Assembly: GCF_050624435.1 (NCBI RefSeq)
Contig: NC_134538.1
Coordinates: 119,620,437-119,684,436 of the forward strand
Direction of reading: 5' to 3'
Length of the DNA: 64,000 nucleotides
Source of the DNA: Tenrec ecaudatus
Lineage: Eukaryota; Chordata; Mammalia; Afrosoricida; Tenrecidae
Shown: piece by piece, positions 1 to 11,701 of the stretch
Layout of the letters: each line of letters starts with the position of its first letter
Numbering within the stretch: the stretch's first letter is position 1
Notes under the pieces: model-generated
The model's input: only the letters and a program-made list of their open reading frames with translations
The model's database searches: none
Told to the model about the DNA's origin: nothing
Translations under genes and position numbers: made by a program

Positions 1-2
1 AT

Positions 3-2480
3 ATTACACTGGCCCATTATATTGATCACATTATGCTGATTGAACCCACTAAGGAAGATGTATTAAGTACTCTGGATTTATTGGTATATCTGTTTGCAAG
101 AGAGTGGGATATCAACCTACCAAAGATTCAGGCACCCTCCACCTCAGCAAAATTACTAGGAGTCTAGTAGTGTGGGGCATGTCAAAATATTCCTTAAAAA
201 GTGAAGGATGAACTATTGCATCTACACCACCATCTCCCAACCAACACCACCTCCTCCCAATCTACCCCCTCCCCCTGCACCTCTCCCCCCGCCAAACACA
301 CAAACTAAACAGGAGGCACATTGGCTTGTGGCATTAATCAGATTTCAGAGGCAACATATCCCTCATTTGGGTGTGCTACTTTGACCTATTTATCAAGTGA
401 CACGAAAAGTTGCTAAATTTTAGTGGGGCCAGAACAAGAAAAGGCAGCTTTGCCACCGAGATCATATGATCCAGCTGATCCAATGGTGCTAGCAGTGTCA
501 GCCACAGATAGAGATGCAATGTGGGGTCTTTGGCAGGCCCCTATTGGCGAATCACAACACAGACCCTTGATATTTTGGAATAAAGATCTGCCATTAACTG
601 CAGACAACTATTCCCCTTTTGAAAAATAGCTATTGGCCTGTTACTGGATCTTAGTGGTGACTGAATGCCTCACCATGGTCCACCAATTCACCATGAGGCC
701 TGAGCTGCCCATCATGAACTGGGTTTTGTCTGACCCAGAGTCATAAAGTTGGACGTGCACAGCAATACCACTCCATTAAATAGACATGGTATAGATGAGA
801 TCAGGCCAAAGCAGGACCTGAAGGTATAAGTAAGCTGCATGAAAAGTGTCCCAAGTGGCTATATGTCCTCTCCCCTCCTGCCACAGTGCCTTCCCTCTCC
901 ATTATGCACCTAGGGGCTCCTGCGGAGTTCCTTGTGAAAGTTGACTGCGGAACAGCAGACTTGTGCTGGGTTTACTGATGGCTCTGCACGATATAGAGTC
1001 AGCACCCATAAGTGAACAGCGGGATCACTCCAGTCCCTTTTGGGGATCTCCCTGCAGGGCAGTGGTGAAGGGAAATCCTCCCAACGGGCATAACTTCGAG
1101 TGGTGCACCTAGTAGTATAGTTTGACTGGAAGGAGGAATGGTCAAATGTGTGACAGTGTACTAACTCATGGGCTGTGGCTAATGATGTGGCTGAATGGTC
1201 AGGAAATTGGAAAGAACATGATTGGAAAAATGGTGACAAGGAGGTGTGGGGAAGAGGTATGTGGACAGAGCTCTCTGAATGGGCCAAAAAAATGAAGATA
1301 ATGTGTCTCGTGTGATTGCTCACCAAAGGGTTATCTATGAAGAGGAGGATTCTAACAACCTAGTGGATAAAATGACATTACTATGGAAACTAGTCTTCCT
1401 CTTTCCTCTGCCACTCCAGTTATTGCCCAATGGGGACACGCACTGGGTAGATATGGTGGCAGGAAAGGCGGTTACGCGTGGGTTCAGCAACATGGACTTC
1501 CACTCACCAAGGCTGACTTGGCCATGGTCATTGCTGAATTTCCCATCTGCCTGCAGCAGAAGCCATACTGAGTCCAAAATATGGGACCATTTCTCAGGGA
1601 GATCAACCTGGTGGATGGAAAGGGCAGCATTTTGTTCTTACTAGAGGAGACACCTACTCTGGATATGAATTTGCCTTCCCTGCATGCAATGCTTCTGCCA
1701 AAACTACTAATTGCAGACTCAGAGAGCCTTATCCACCAGCTTGGCAGCCCACACAGCTTTGCTTCAGATCAAGAAACTCATTCACAGTAAATGAAGTGCG
1801 GTAATGTGCGCATGCCTATTGAATCTACTGGCCATACCATGTTCTTCATCATCCTGAAGCAGCTGGTTTGATGGAATGGCCTCCTAAAGACACAATTACA
1901 GTGCCAGCTAGGAGGCAACACATTGCAGGCCTGGGATAATGTTCTCCAGGAGGCTGTATATGCTCTAAACCAGCGGCCAGCATATGGTTCTGTGTTTCCA
2001 ACAGCTAGGATTCATGGATCTGGACACCAAGGGGTGGAAGTCGAAGTGCCACCACTCACTATTCCTGCTGGTGATCCACTTGCAGCATTTTGGCTTCCTC
2101 TCCCAGCAATCCTGTGCTCTTCAGGCCTGAAGAGCTGAAAAGGAAGGAACATTCCCACCTGGAAACAGCACTGATTCCAGTGAACTGGCAGCTGAGAATG
2201 TCCCCTGGTCAGTTTGGGCTCCTCATGCCTTTGGATCAACAGGTCAAGAAGGGTGTTGCTGTATTGAGTGGTGTGATTGAACCTGAGTGGTGTAAGAATT
2301 GGTACCTAATGGAGGTAAAGAAGAATATTTCTGGAATCCAGGAGATTCCTTACGTCATATTTTAGTACTACCATGGCCTCTGATTAAATGGTCAACAACA
2401 GCAATGACTCCTGACGGCACTGCTAATGAATGAAGGTATGGGTCACCCCACCATGCAAAACACCACAGCCAGCTGAGATG
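3..2480 (+). pseudogene. ERV-L-type endogenous retrovirus, decayed 3' half of pol
   Basis: Remnant of a pol polyprotein, read in several frames. In order it shows the end of reverse transcriptase, with the active-site box at 18-29; RNase H, with a T-D-G-S-A motif at 974-988; integrase (zinc-binding and core segments, about 1390-1790, including a G-D-T-Y-S-G-Y stretch near 1645); and a dUTPase-like tail at about 2210-2480. A dUTPase domain downstream of integrase is typical of class III (ERV-L) elements. The copy is dead: the RT box reads Y-I-D-H, stops occur at 166-168 and just after 627, and the frame shifts between the RT and RNase H segments. The 5' part of the provirus lies outside the window. 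Domain order is seen; the ERV-L label comes from family knowledge. Confidence 0.85.
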
Positions 2481-2768
2481 CTAGCTGAGAGCAAAGAGAT
2501 ACAAAATGGGTTGTGGAGAAAGGTAGTTCAACCACATGATCACTTGCAAAAGGCAAGGTATGTGGTTGTCAGTATTTCTTCTTTATATGTGCTCTTTGAA
2601 TACCTTTCTCCTATTCATGTATAATATACAGACACATAGGTTCAGTGTGTTTTCATTTATATGTATGCTAGCTATATGGTTTAAAGTGTAATTGTAATTT
2701 TAATAAAGTCTGGAAATTATATATGACTAAAGAATTGTGTACAAGTACCAAGTTGGCAAGGGATGGAC

Positions 2769-3300
2769 TGTGATAGTTAGGTTTTCTGTGCCAATTTGGC
2801 ATACATAGGAACATCTGGGTGATTAGCCTGTCTCTAAGGTCACAGCTTGAGGACCTCTTTTGGAGGCATGACAGAGATAAATGGGTCTTAAAGCCAGCTC
2901 CTTCCTCTTTTTCCCTTGTGGTTGGACTAGAGTGCTTCCTGAGTTAGCTGCGGTGCCTCTACTCATGTTTTGTGCTACCTGTGGGATGAGTCAACCTGTG
3001 GACTGTGGCGACTGTGTCACTGTGCCATGCTATTCCATGACGTGTTGCCCCCCCCCCGCCTCTCCCCCACCACACATCTTGCTGTGTTTGCTGCCTTGCA
3101 GGCCAACTCCACCCATCTTGCCACTGTTCCAGATGCCCCCCCTGCCCACCCCACCCCCACTACTTTATGTTGCTGTGACTTTCACGGCAACCTGCTTTGC
3201 CATGCTGAGCTACTGGCCTCTGTTCTGCCTTGACATCTCATCATCCTACTGTCTGCCTTGGACCATCAGCCAGCTTGAGTTGGAAGGGCCTTCAGCATAT
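2769..3300 (+). repeat. Probable 3' LTR of the ERV-L-type provirus
   Basis: A purine-rich run (AAGGGATGGAC) directly precedes a TGTGATAGTTAGG start, the usual opening of ERV-L family LTRs, and it lies downstream of the pol remnant in the same orientation. The 3' boundary is uncertain: I found no clear CA end with a target-site duplication, so the end is an estimate from typical LTR length. A C-rich low-complexity stretch at 3047-3170 lies inside. Confidence 0.6.
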
Positions 3301-5154
3301 TTCTCGATGTATCTTCAGCTCATTTTGTTATGATTGAAATTCCTTTCAAAACAAAGCCTTCTACATTGCTGTAAAAAATCTATTTTCCAGATGAATGTAA
3401 TTGTTTTAATTAATAAAAGGGTAATTAATTTAAAAGTATTCATGAATTAGTTTTTATCTTGTGATCATTCATAAAAATCCCAAAAAAAAGTACCTATATG
3501 GTAGATGCGTTTTGGTGGACACATTTATTGATTCTAATAGACACTGGATATCACTAAGATAGGTCAATATTCTTTTATAAATGAAAATCCAAAGAATGTA
3601 TGAAGTCAAAGTTGTTATTGGCCAAGGGTATGGCAAAACTCTATGTAGTGCATCCTATGAGCCTTGAGTCCAAAGTCAGAGAGATGTGTCTCTGAGTCTT
3701 ACAACCACAATGTTATAAAAATTTGGCCAGATTTAGTGAAGTTTGTGGTCTTCTCCTCTTTCTATAAAATAAGGATACTAACAGCTTTATTGGTTCTATT
3801 TGCTTTATACCAAGTAAGGGATTACTGAGAGTCTCTGTGAATTCTGTCAAGACATCCATGAGGAGAAATGTGGGAGGCTGTGGCAAAATGCTACTCTGGA
3901 CAGGAGAAAAAGCACAAGAGAGAACTATGTTTTAATCTCGTGAGTCAGGAACAGAAGTAAAACTGGGGGATGGTGAGTTCATAAATGCATCATTTAGTCT
4001 GTTTTCATGGTCTTGAATTACTAATTTCTGTTAAGTATCATGTGGCAGGTGTCTTCCACAGGAAATCTCTCTTTAATGCTATAGTTCATGTGTAGCTGGG
4101 TAAATAAGAGTGGCTAGCTAAGGAAATTGTATGAACGTCAGTAACTATCTTCAAGGTGAAGTAAAGAAGTGAAGAAAGCAAGAAGAAACAAACTTATTTT
4201 CTCCAGTTCTCTTGATCTTCTTAGCTCAGTTCACTATGGTATGGCAATAGCTATGCAATTTCACTTAAACAACTGTGTCGAATTGGAGGCCAGGATAGAT
4301 TATTACTAAAAACAGACTCAAGAAAAAAGTTTCCTCCAAAAAGAGAAAAGCCAACAAGCCACATAAGCTGCACTATTAAATTTCCATTTGCATAAAACAG
4401 TACTAGTTTTTAATGCCAACATATTTTTAGTCTGCAAACCAATCATGAACATGTGAAGTGAACAAATATAATTGAAAATTTTATTTTAAAAATCACCCAA
4501 TCTTTACACAGTATTTTAGTGAGTGAGGCTTGACATAACTGCGAAGCAACACTTAACACTTTACTTGTTCCAAAATAAAATAAAATAACAATAAACACTC
4601 TAGCGGCTATTGGTTATAGTAAATTTATCATAGAAAGTATTCCAAAGTAAATAATATATTCATTATAAATCATTGCTACAACATTTATTTCCATCTATTC
4701 ATTTATTTAATAATAATTATTTGTTGAGTATCTACTCTGAACAGCACTAGTTTGGATTGTTTCTACTCCAGGATGAATAATAAGGTCTATGTCCACAAGC
4801 TACTCCTTAGGAACAAAGACTGATGCGTACATTAGTAATTACAAAGCACTGTATCAAAGTGCACAAGGCACAAAAAGATTGGACAAAGCTGTGGGCGGCA
4901 GGCAGGAAGCAGTGAAAGTTGGCTTTCTGAAAGAGGGACTATTTAGTTGGAAGGTAAGTGATAAATTAGCATTTATCGAGCAAGAGGAAGCAAATTAGGA
5001 GAGTGCCAAACAAAGCAATTACTGTGTGCAACTTCACACATACATAAGTTATCACGGAGCACGTGTGGAGAAATGAAATGATAGGGAGGGGCCCAATTCT
5101 GTACGGTTCTAGACATGAACTTTAAACAAACATTAGCAACCACAAAAAGAATTG
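3301..5154. other. AT-rich non-coding stretch
   Basis: Upstream of MAGI2. No conserved reading frame, RNA gene or assignable repeat was seen. Short AT-rich runs occur around 4570-4730. Old, unrecognised repeat fragments may be present. Confidence 0.5.
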
Positions 5155-5345
5155 CCTCCAGTTCAATTGCAGTAGCGGCCCATGCACTGTCGAGTACAAC
5201 TGCCACATGGCTTTCCCGGCTTCTGGAATCTTTACGGGAAGCCTAACACCTGGTTTGCCATCTCCAAGGTGCTTCTGGGTGGACTGCGCCCAGCAATTTT
5301 TTGGTTAGTAGAGTAGCACAAACCATTTGCACCACTCAGGGGCCT
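5155..5345 (-). repeat. AfroSINE, diverged, minus strand
   Basis: AfroSINEs are tRNA-derived retroposons of Afrotheria. The head carries a GGAGCCCTGGTGGC-like tRNA box, and the tail a GACTCATAGCGACCC-like block when read on the opposite strand. This copy is well decayed: the terminal CCACTCAGGGGCC block, the AATCTTTACGGGA block and the middle segment are still visible. Confidence 0.6.
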
Positions 5346-6080
5346 TAGACTAATCTAAGGGGTAGCATCACTTGATGCTAAATTGAATGAAGGTAAATTA
5401 CCTACTAATGTGTCACACTGACCACCTTAGGACCTAGAAACTTTTTTTCACTGCTTGAAAAGTCCTACCCCCGGATTTTTCCCTGATCTGATATTATCCA
5501 TCCTGGAAGTCTGACAAGAAGGTTACTTCCTGGGACAGGCCTTCTCTTACCAATCAACGGCAGTGCTGCTACCCCAGCACCCCAACCCCGTGAATGCTGT
5601 GTCCATTATTTGTAATCCTTTCAGAATCAGGGTAAGAGAAACAACACTAAGGATTTTGAAACATTGTGTAATATACCCACATTTCCTTGATTTCTAGTCC
5701 CTATTTTTGTAAACCAGGATAAGTTAATTTTGGAAATTGCTAATCAGTGTTCAATACAGTACAGACCCTAGTGATGTGTTTTCTGATCATCTTCTCATTA
5801 CCTTGTACTAAACATATTTTGTTCACTATGAACTATATTACAATATCTACCCATCCTATTCAGGACCTTCTATTCAGGACTTTCTTAAGAGTCATCAGTA
5901 GTAGCTGGGTACCACCTAGCCCTCAGAGTACAGAAGTTGAGGTTCACCTTGTTGGACTGTCCTTGGCCTATTGTTCCTGTGCCTTGGATTCCCTTCACTT
6001 CTTTTTGCTCTAAATGGAGAGAAACCAATAGTTATATCTTATACCTCTGCTCACAAGCTTTTATGGTGACAGTGGCTACT

Positions 6081-6551
6081 TGTGATAGTTAGGGATCACG
6101 TCATTCCTAGATAAGATTAGGGACGACAGAGTCCAACCTATCAATTGGGTTGCAGCCCGATGACACCTGCTTAGTGTCATAAGCCCTTTTGTATAACAGT
6201 AAGAAACATTAGGAATGTTCTCGCTCTGCCCCTGTACCATCCTGGCTGTCCCCAGGAGCAGCCTCATGTGGACTGCCTGACCCTGAGAGCTGTCATGTTT
6301 CCATCAACCTTGGATCCACTGGACTCTGCATTCACTGGCCTGTGATCTTCCTGCATCCTGCTTCAGCTTTCTGCATCATTTGGCCTGTAGCTCTGAGTCA
6401 GATGAGGGCCCCAGCTTATAGCAGACTTCTGCACTTGAGTTTAACTTGGCTGGGCTGTCTTGCTATGTAATTTCTCCTTGATATAAACCTCTTTCTTATA
6501 TATATGTGAGCACCACTGGATTTATTTCTGCAGACAAGCCAGTCTAGCACA
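6081..6551 (+). repeat. Solo LTR, ERV-L type
   Basis: It begins TGTGATAGTTAGG, as at 2769, and ends ...TCTAGCACA, giving TG...CA termini about 470 bp apart. The 3' third carries a TATAAACC promoter-like stretch and the usual C/T-rich composition. I could not match the two flanking pentamers, so the exact ends are provisional. Confidence 0.7.
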
Positions 6552-8409
6552 TTGCTTATGAACCTTTGTCAACTATGTTATGCTACATGACCTTGATGAC
6601 CCCACTCATTGTCATCCAAATGAGGTAATTTTGACAAAATTTTCAAAGGACACGGGATGGTCACGAAGGCCTATTAGGAAGTGATCTGAAGGAAATGGAA
6701 CCCTGCATTGGTGAGGGAAAAGGACAGGGGATTTTCCTGGCTGAGGATTTGTTTCCCTCACAAAACGAAAGACTGAACAGTCTATGGGTGGTGGGCAGGA
6801 AAGAGCTCATTCTTCAAGGGCAGCAAGGCTGTGCCACGAAGATCTCATAGGATCAATCACACCCAGTTCACCCTCTAGCCCCAGTCTGGGCTCTTTAGAC
6901 TTCTTTTGTCCTTTAAGGTCAAAGAACATTTAAAAGGAACACAAGTTGAGTCCCTTAAGAATGTGAAAACTATCACTTTGATGTGATGTAACTCAAAGAG
7001 TGAAGAATTATTCAGGGAATTTTTAATGAGACTGAAATACCACATTTAGAAGTGTACAGACCTAGGTAGAGGAGATACTGAGAAACAGTAGCTGTGCATT
7101 TGGATCTTTTTATTGAACAACTGTCTCTCTTACTTTGTAGCAATAGTAGTCTACTTATTCTCAGATTATTTTACGTGCTGCCCAAACGATGTCATATTAT
7201 CACCATCCCCTTTTAAAACGAAGAGAAAAACTTATAGAAGGTTAAACCACTTACTCAAGGTTAAACAACTAAAGGTAGAACTCTTGACTTCCGACTCCCC
7301 AGACAGTTCTCTGTGTATCTTTGCACCTTCTGTCAGTCCAGGTCCAGGCAGGATACTGAAATTGCAGCATACTTTGCATTGGGGAAAATTATTAGAAGCC
7401 AAATTGAAGTAAAAATACTAACAAAACAAAACAAAACATAGAAATTGCAGACATAGGAAATAGCCACTAATGCAGGCTTGACAACAAAGAATTCAAGGAG
7501 AGAATAATTTAGGAGACCTCCCCACCTCACCAACCCCACTCCAATACACCTATGCGTCACGTAACGAGGGGTAATGTAGATGCCCAAGAAATCCATTGAG
7601 GCATCGTAGACTGGATCTAGTGAACATGAAAATACTCAAAGGGGTGCCGCCAAGACTCACTGGTATGCCACGGGTTAGGGGAAAGCCGAAGGCACGCATT
7701 CTTGGACACCAGGCCTCTTGCACACCACTCACCAGAAAGCCTTATTGTGAGCCACACACTACACGGGAAAGAGGAAACCTCTGGGAAAGCAGGGAAGCCC
7801 TTCCTTCCTGCACATGCTAGCTCCCTCTGTTGACAAGGCCTAGTACCCGGCTAGCAGCAGAAAGACGGGTTCAGGGCCCAGTTCTAGTATCACAAGGCAG
7901 GGCAAAGATGAGTGAATTTGGAGCTGAGAACTAAGCGATTGACATAGACTTCAATGACTCTCTGGTGGGCTGGGCAGAGAACACACACCACTCCAAACTC
8001 ATGCCCATTTGTTGACTTTCACCCCAATTTCAGCTGAAGAGAAGGCGTTGACTCACCCTTTGGGGACCCTGTGTGCTGAGTGCTGACATGACATGTAATG
8101 AGTGCAAGGACAGGGGTACCGTGCGGTCACCGGGCCAGGTATGAAGCCAAGTCACCTGGGCCTGCATACTCGCTCCATCGTTTAGCAGATTAGCCAAAGT
8201 TAATTTCCTTGTGCTTCAGTTTCCTCGTCTGTTAAAAAAAAATAATAAAAGTTTGACAATATTATCTACTTTTCAGGAGAAATAAATTAATACAGTAAAA
8301 CCCATCGAACAACACCTGGCAAGCAGTTACGACTTGGTAAATACCACTTTTATTGGCAGATACATGGCAGGTGAGTCCAGAAGCCCAAAAGGGGACAGCC
8401 CTCAACAAG
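6552..8409. other. Non-coding stretch upstream of MAGI2
   Basis: No gene, RNA or firm repeat recognised. Short frames around 7113-7820 have no recognisable domains. An A-rich run lies at 7424-7438 and another at 8234-8250. Confidence 0.45.
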
Positions 8410-8543
8410 GTGGGTTAGCACAGTGGCTGAAACAACAGAGTCAAACCAGAACAAATGGGGGGTGGCACACAATCAGGGGGTGTTTAGTTCTGTTGTACAT
8501 AGGGTCGCTAGGGTCAGAACTTACGTGACGGCATCTAACAACA
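8410..8543 (+). repeat. AfroSINE, plus strand
   Basis: The tRNA-like head (GGGTTAGCACAGTGGCTG) is followed by CTGTTGTACATAGGGTCGCT and a terminal GACGGCATCTAACAACA tail. The middle is shortened relative to the usual ~200-bp form. Confidence 0.65.
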
Positions 8544-10129
8544 AAACATGGCAGTTTTTGTGAAAATACATTACTGCTTTAATTATTGATTTCCATGTAG
8601 TAGCATGCCTTCTAATGCTAAAATCTGACTTCTTTCGGTGGGAACTGGACTTTGTCACAATATCTTGCTGCCTGTTGAATGTTACCTGCAACGCAGTGCT
8701 AGCATCAGACCTGGGCAACATTCTTCACTCACTACATAGCCCTCACCTGTCAACCTATTGGCAATCCGTTTTCTTAAAGTGGGGGTGGGGAAGACACTGA
8801 TTTTTTAAATTAATTTGGAGAAAGGAAAAAAAAAGACACGAATTAAACATTTCATTCTTTGTTTCAGGTTTTAACAGTTCTGACTAAATTTAATTTCCTC
8901 TCCTACCCCCAAATAGTGAGTTATTCTCGAAAGGGAAAGAGGAAGCCAATTAATATGTTGAGTCCTTAACTACCTTTGCCAGGCAACCACTTTGCAAGAA
9001 TTATTACCTGATTTGACCCCACCATACTCTTATCCAGTTAGTCCGTTTAGTTCTATTTAACAATCAATCGAAGCAGTCACCACTCAAAAAGGTGAAGCGA
9101 TTTTACTTACCCACTTTAGTAAGTAGCAGAGCCTAGCTTCTGTTTGGGTCCACCGCTGAATCGCATTCCTCCCACATTCTCTTCTCAGACATCATGAACC
9201 CTGGAGGTTCAATGCGTTTCATGATTGCTCTAAAGGAATAAGTGGGTGTACCACCTCTCTCCCTCTCTTTTTTTTTTGTCTGAGACATATTTCAAAGTGA
9301 ACCTACATGAATTTTTTAAATCACTCGGAACATCTTACAGGAAATTAACTTTTCTCTGAAAATAAGCAGTCCCTGGCCATCTTTCTCCCTTCCTCACCTC
9401 TCCACTTGAGTACAAAACTGGTGTCAGCAGAAGAACACTGTTGACTGGACAGTGAGCTGCGTTCCAGCCTCCATTCTGCTGCTGTTTTCACCGTCAAAGC
9501 ACTGTTTTCTTTGTACCAGCCGTTCCTACCAGGTCATCCTGAAGTTTCTTACAGGAGTACCGACATTAGCCTGGGGGTTCTCTTGGGCCATCCTGGTCCT
9601 TTCTGGCCCATAGCCACCGGTACCCCTTTCAATGGTCCATCTCTCTGTGGATCCTGCTCGCCCCGACAGCCCTCCTTCCAGGGAGCTGGACAACAAAGAA
9701 AAGTAAGCACGGGCTTGTTTGTACTTATTCACTACTCTGCAGCAAACAGTTTCACAGGTTTCTCGCGATTGTTGGCTACAGAACAGTACATAAGCAGAGG
9801 CAAACCTGTGCATACCTTGCTTCCCAACTATTCTACCTAGTCAAGGATTGCAACTTCAAAGAGAGGCTTTTGAGTCTGTGGGCTTAGTGGGGAGGCAGGT
9901 GCCAGCTATTCCTATTAGCAGAATCTCTAATGTTGTGTGTGTGGGGGTGGTGGTGAAGTTGTTCGCTAGAAATGAGTAAGTAAGCACAAGTAAGCCCATG
10001 CTTACTTTGTTCACTGGGCAATGGGACACAGCCACCCTCCCACAGAAGCCCGATTGCGTTCTACTTCTCCAACGAAGGGAGAAAGGATGCCTCCGCCCTC
10101 CGTCCAAAGGGTTGCCGTCCACCAGACCA
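8544..10129. other. MAGI2 upstream flank, no gene identified
   Basis: Unique-looking sequence that becomes GC-richer towards 10130. A 110-codon open stretch at 9511-9840 has no recognisable domain and overlaps an equally open frame on the other strand, so I do not call it. In other mammals an antisense lncRNA (MAGI2-AS3) starts near this promoter; nothing here shows or excludes its exons. Confidence 0.4.
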
Positions 10130-10828
10130 TCTCACTCCTCCGCGAGGTCCGCGCTGCTCCCCGCGCGCGGGCGGGCCTGCCCCGTAACCCAGGGGGAACC
10201 GCACTCCGTGCCTGCAGGGTCACGAGCCTCCGCTGGGTTCGCCAACTTACTCCTCTGCCCGGACAGCTGGGCGCGGAGTTTGACTGCTGAAGTCAAGAGC
10301 GGAAGCAGAGCAGACGCTATTCTGAACGCCGGGCTCTGCTCCGCACCTCCCGGATCCTAGGTCCTCTCCGGCGACCGTGCGCTGGGGCCAGCCTCGTCCG
10401 CCCGCCCGCGCGCGAGGCGCCCCGCGCCCGGGATGCAGCGCCCGGCACTCGGATGCGCTGGATGCTCGGGGTAGGAGGACGTCGGCCATCCTCCCTGCGC
10501 AGTGGCCCAGCGCCGCGTCCGGCATCTCGGAGTCTGGCAAAGGTCCGCGCAGGGCTCGCCACCTTTCCAGCTGGGCCTCCCCACGCCGGGCCTGGGCTCC
10601 CTCCTCCTCCCGCCGCCGGCGGCCGGGCGGACCCAGCCTGCCTCTCTCCCAGCCTTCACTACCGGGTCAAGCTGCGGAGGGAGGGAGGGGAGGGCGCCGA
10701 AGCCCAGCCCGGCTCCCACCCGCTCGCGCGCCCCTCCCGGCTCGCCAGGCCGCCCCCTCCTCGGCTCGGCTCGCCTCTCCCCGCCCCTCTGGCCGGTTAC
10801 TGTACAACTAGTACACCCCACACCCTGG

Positions 10829-10868
10829 CGCACACACACGCGCGCACACACACGCACGCACACGCACA
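10829..10868. repeat. Alternating CA/CG purine-pyrimidine tract
   Basis: A forty-base alternating run of CA and CG dinucleotides, with potential to adopt Z-DNA, sits about 470 bp upstream of the MAGI2 start codon. Confidence 0.8.
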
Positions 10869-10899
10869 TCAGGACCCTGACGCTGCCACTGCAGCTGCC

Positions 10900-10914
10900 A
10901 TGGATATCAGCTAA
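10900..10914 (+). other. Minimal upstream ORF in the MAGI2 leader
   Basis: ATG-GAT-ATC-AGC-TAA encodes four residues. The context GCCATGG has G at -3 and G at +4, stronger than that of the main start codon. It matters only if transcription starts upstream of 10900, which the sequence cannot show. No further ATG lies between it and the main ATG at 11342. Confidence 0.45.
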
Positions 10915-11341
10915 CAACACCCAGCCCGGCGCGCGCGCGCTCCCACTCGCCCGGCGCAGGAGTGGCCCCGGCGCCCCGACCCTCCTTCCCCACCCCCACC
11001 CCGCGGCTCCCAGCCCGGCTGCTGCTCGCGCCCGCACCGCCACCGCCGCCGCCCGCCGCCGGTGCGGCCACAGCCTGAGTGTCATTCCAGGGACAGCACC
11101 ACCTCACGCCGGGCTCTCCTACCTCTGCCCGGCGCGCCCTCCCCTCCCCTCCCCTGCCCAGTCCACACTTCATCCCAAGAAGAGGGCGAGCGCCGAACCG
11201 ACGGGGAGGAAGGCAAAGTGTGCTCCTCTTCCCCGAGTCCCCAGTCCCCCCCAGCCGCAGCCGCTCACCATCAAAGGTCGCCACCCCCCGCCCCTCGGCC
11301 CCCAAGGAACCCCCGGAGCGGAGGCGCCTCACCCCACTGCC

Positions 11342-11642
11342 ATGTCCAAAAGCTTGAAAAAGAAAAACCACTGGACCAGCAAAGTCCACGAGAGTGTCAT
11401 TGGCAGGAACCCCGAGGGCCAGCTGGGCTTTGAGCTGAAGGGGGGCGCCGAGAATGGACAGTTCCCCTACCTGGGGGAGGTGAAGCCCGGCCAGGTGGCC
11501 TATGAGAGCGGCAGTAAGTTGGTGTCTGAGGAGCTGCTGCTGGAGGTGAACGAGACCCCCGTGGCGGGGCTCACCATCAGGGACGTGCTGGCCGTCATCA
11601 AGCACTGCAAGGACCCCCTCCGGCTCAAGTGTGTCCGACAAG
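11342..11642 (+). CDS. MAGI2: MAGI2, first coding exon (residues 1-100 plus the first base of codon 101)
   Basis: Membrane-associated guanylate kinase, WW and PDZ domain-containing 2 (S-SCAM/AIP-1), a scaffold at synapses and at epithelial and podocyte junctions that binds PTEN, neuroligins and NMDA receptor subunits. The exon starts M-S-K-S-L-K-K-K and encodes the N-terminal PDZ0 domain (about residues 17-100). The carboxylate-binding loop L-G-F-E-L is at 28-32, and E-L-L-L-E-V-N and D-V-L-A-V-I-K-H helix/strand segments follow. This start is used because it is the first in-frame ATG, with G at -3, and its N-terminus matches mammalian MAGI2; MAGI1 and MAGI3 differ in the loop and N-terminal segment. 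The upstream frame is open but has no in-frame ATG back to 10502. The exon ends CAAG|GTGAGC, a phase-1 donor. The guanylate kinase-like, WW and other PDZ exons lie beyond the window. Compared with my memory of human MAGI2, positions 9 (N), 51 (Q) and 99 (R) may differ. Confidence 0.96.
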
Positions 11643-11648
11643 GTGAGC
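11643..11648 (+). other. MAGI2: 5' splice donor of the MAGI2 first coding exon
   Basis: AAG|GTGAGC is close to the consensus donor. Splitting the codon after its first base (phase 1) fits continuation as glycine 101 of the family. Confidence 0.9.
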
Positions 11649-11682
11649 GCGGCGGCCGGCCGGCAGGGTGCGGGTGCTACGC

Positions 11683-11701
11683 GGGGCGCGGGGCGGGTGG
11701 G
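11683..11701 (+). promoter_or_regulatory. G-quadruplex-prone motif just inside the intron
   Basis: Four G-runs (GGGG, GGGG, GGG, GGG) are separated by 3, 1 and 1 bases, on the transcribed-sense strand about 40 bases after the splice donor. Further G-runs continue to about 11775. Confidence 0.6.

Noticed and set aside
2881-3333. A 150-codon Pro/Cys-rich open frame
   Set aside because: It lies in the probable LTR and its C-rich low-complexity stretch, with no domain.
9511-9840. An upstream exon or antisense gene near the promoter
   Set aside because: No domain, no convincing splice sites, and open frames on both strands. Transcript data would be needed.
10502-11341. An open frame continuous with MAGI2 running 280 codons upstream of its ATG
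   Set aside because: It starts at GTG, contains no in-frame ATG before 11342, and consists of Pro/Arg/Ala-rich CpG-island composition. Other frames and the opposite strand are equally open.
10357-11641. Long minus-strand frames over the CpG island
   Set aside because: These are mirror images of GC-rich sequence and of the MAGI2 exon, with no domains.
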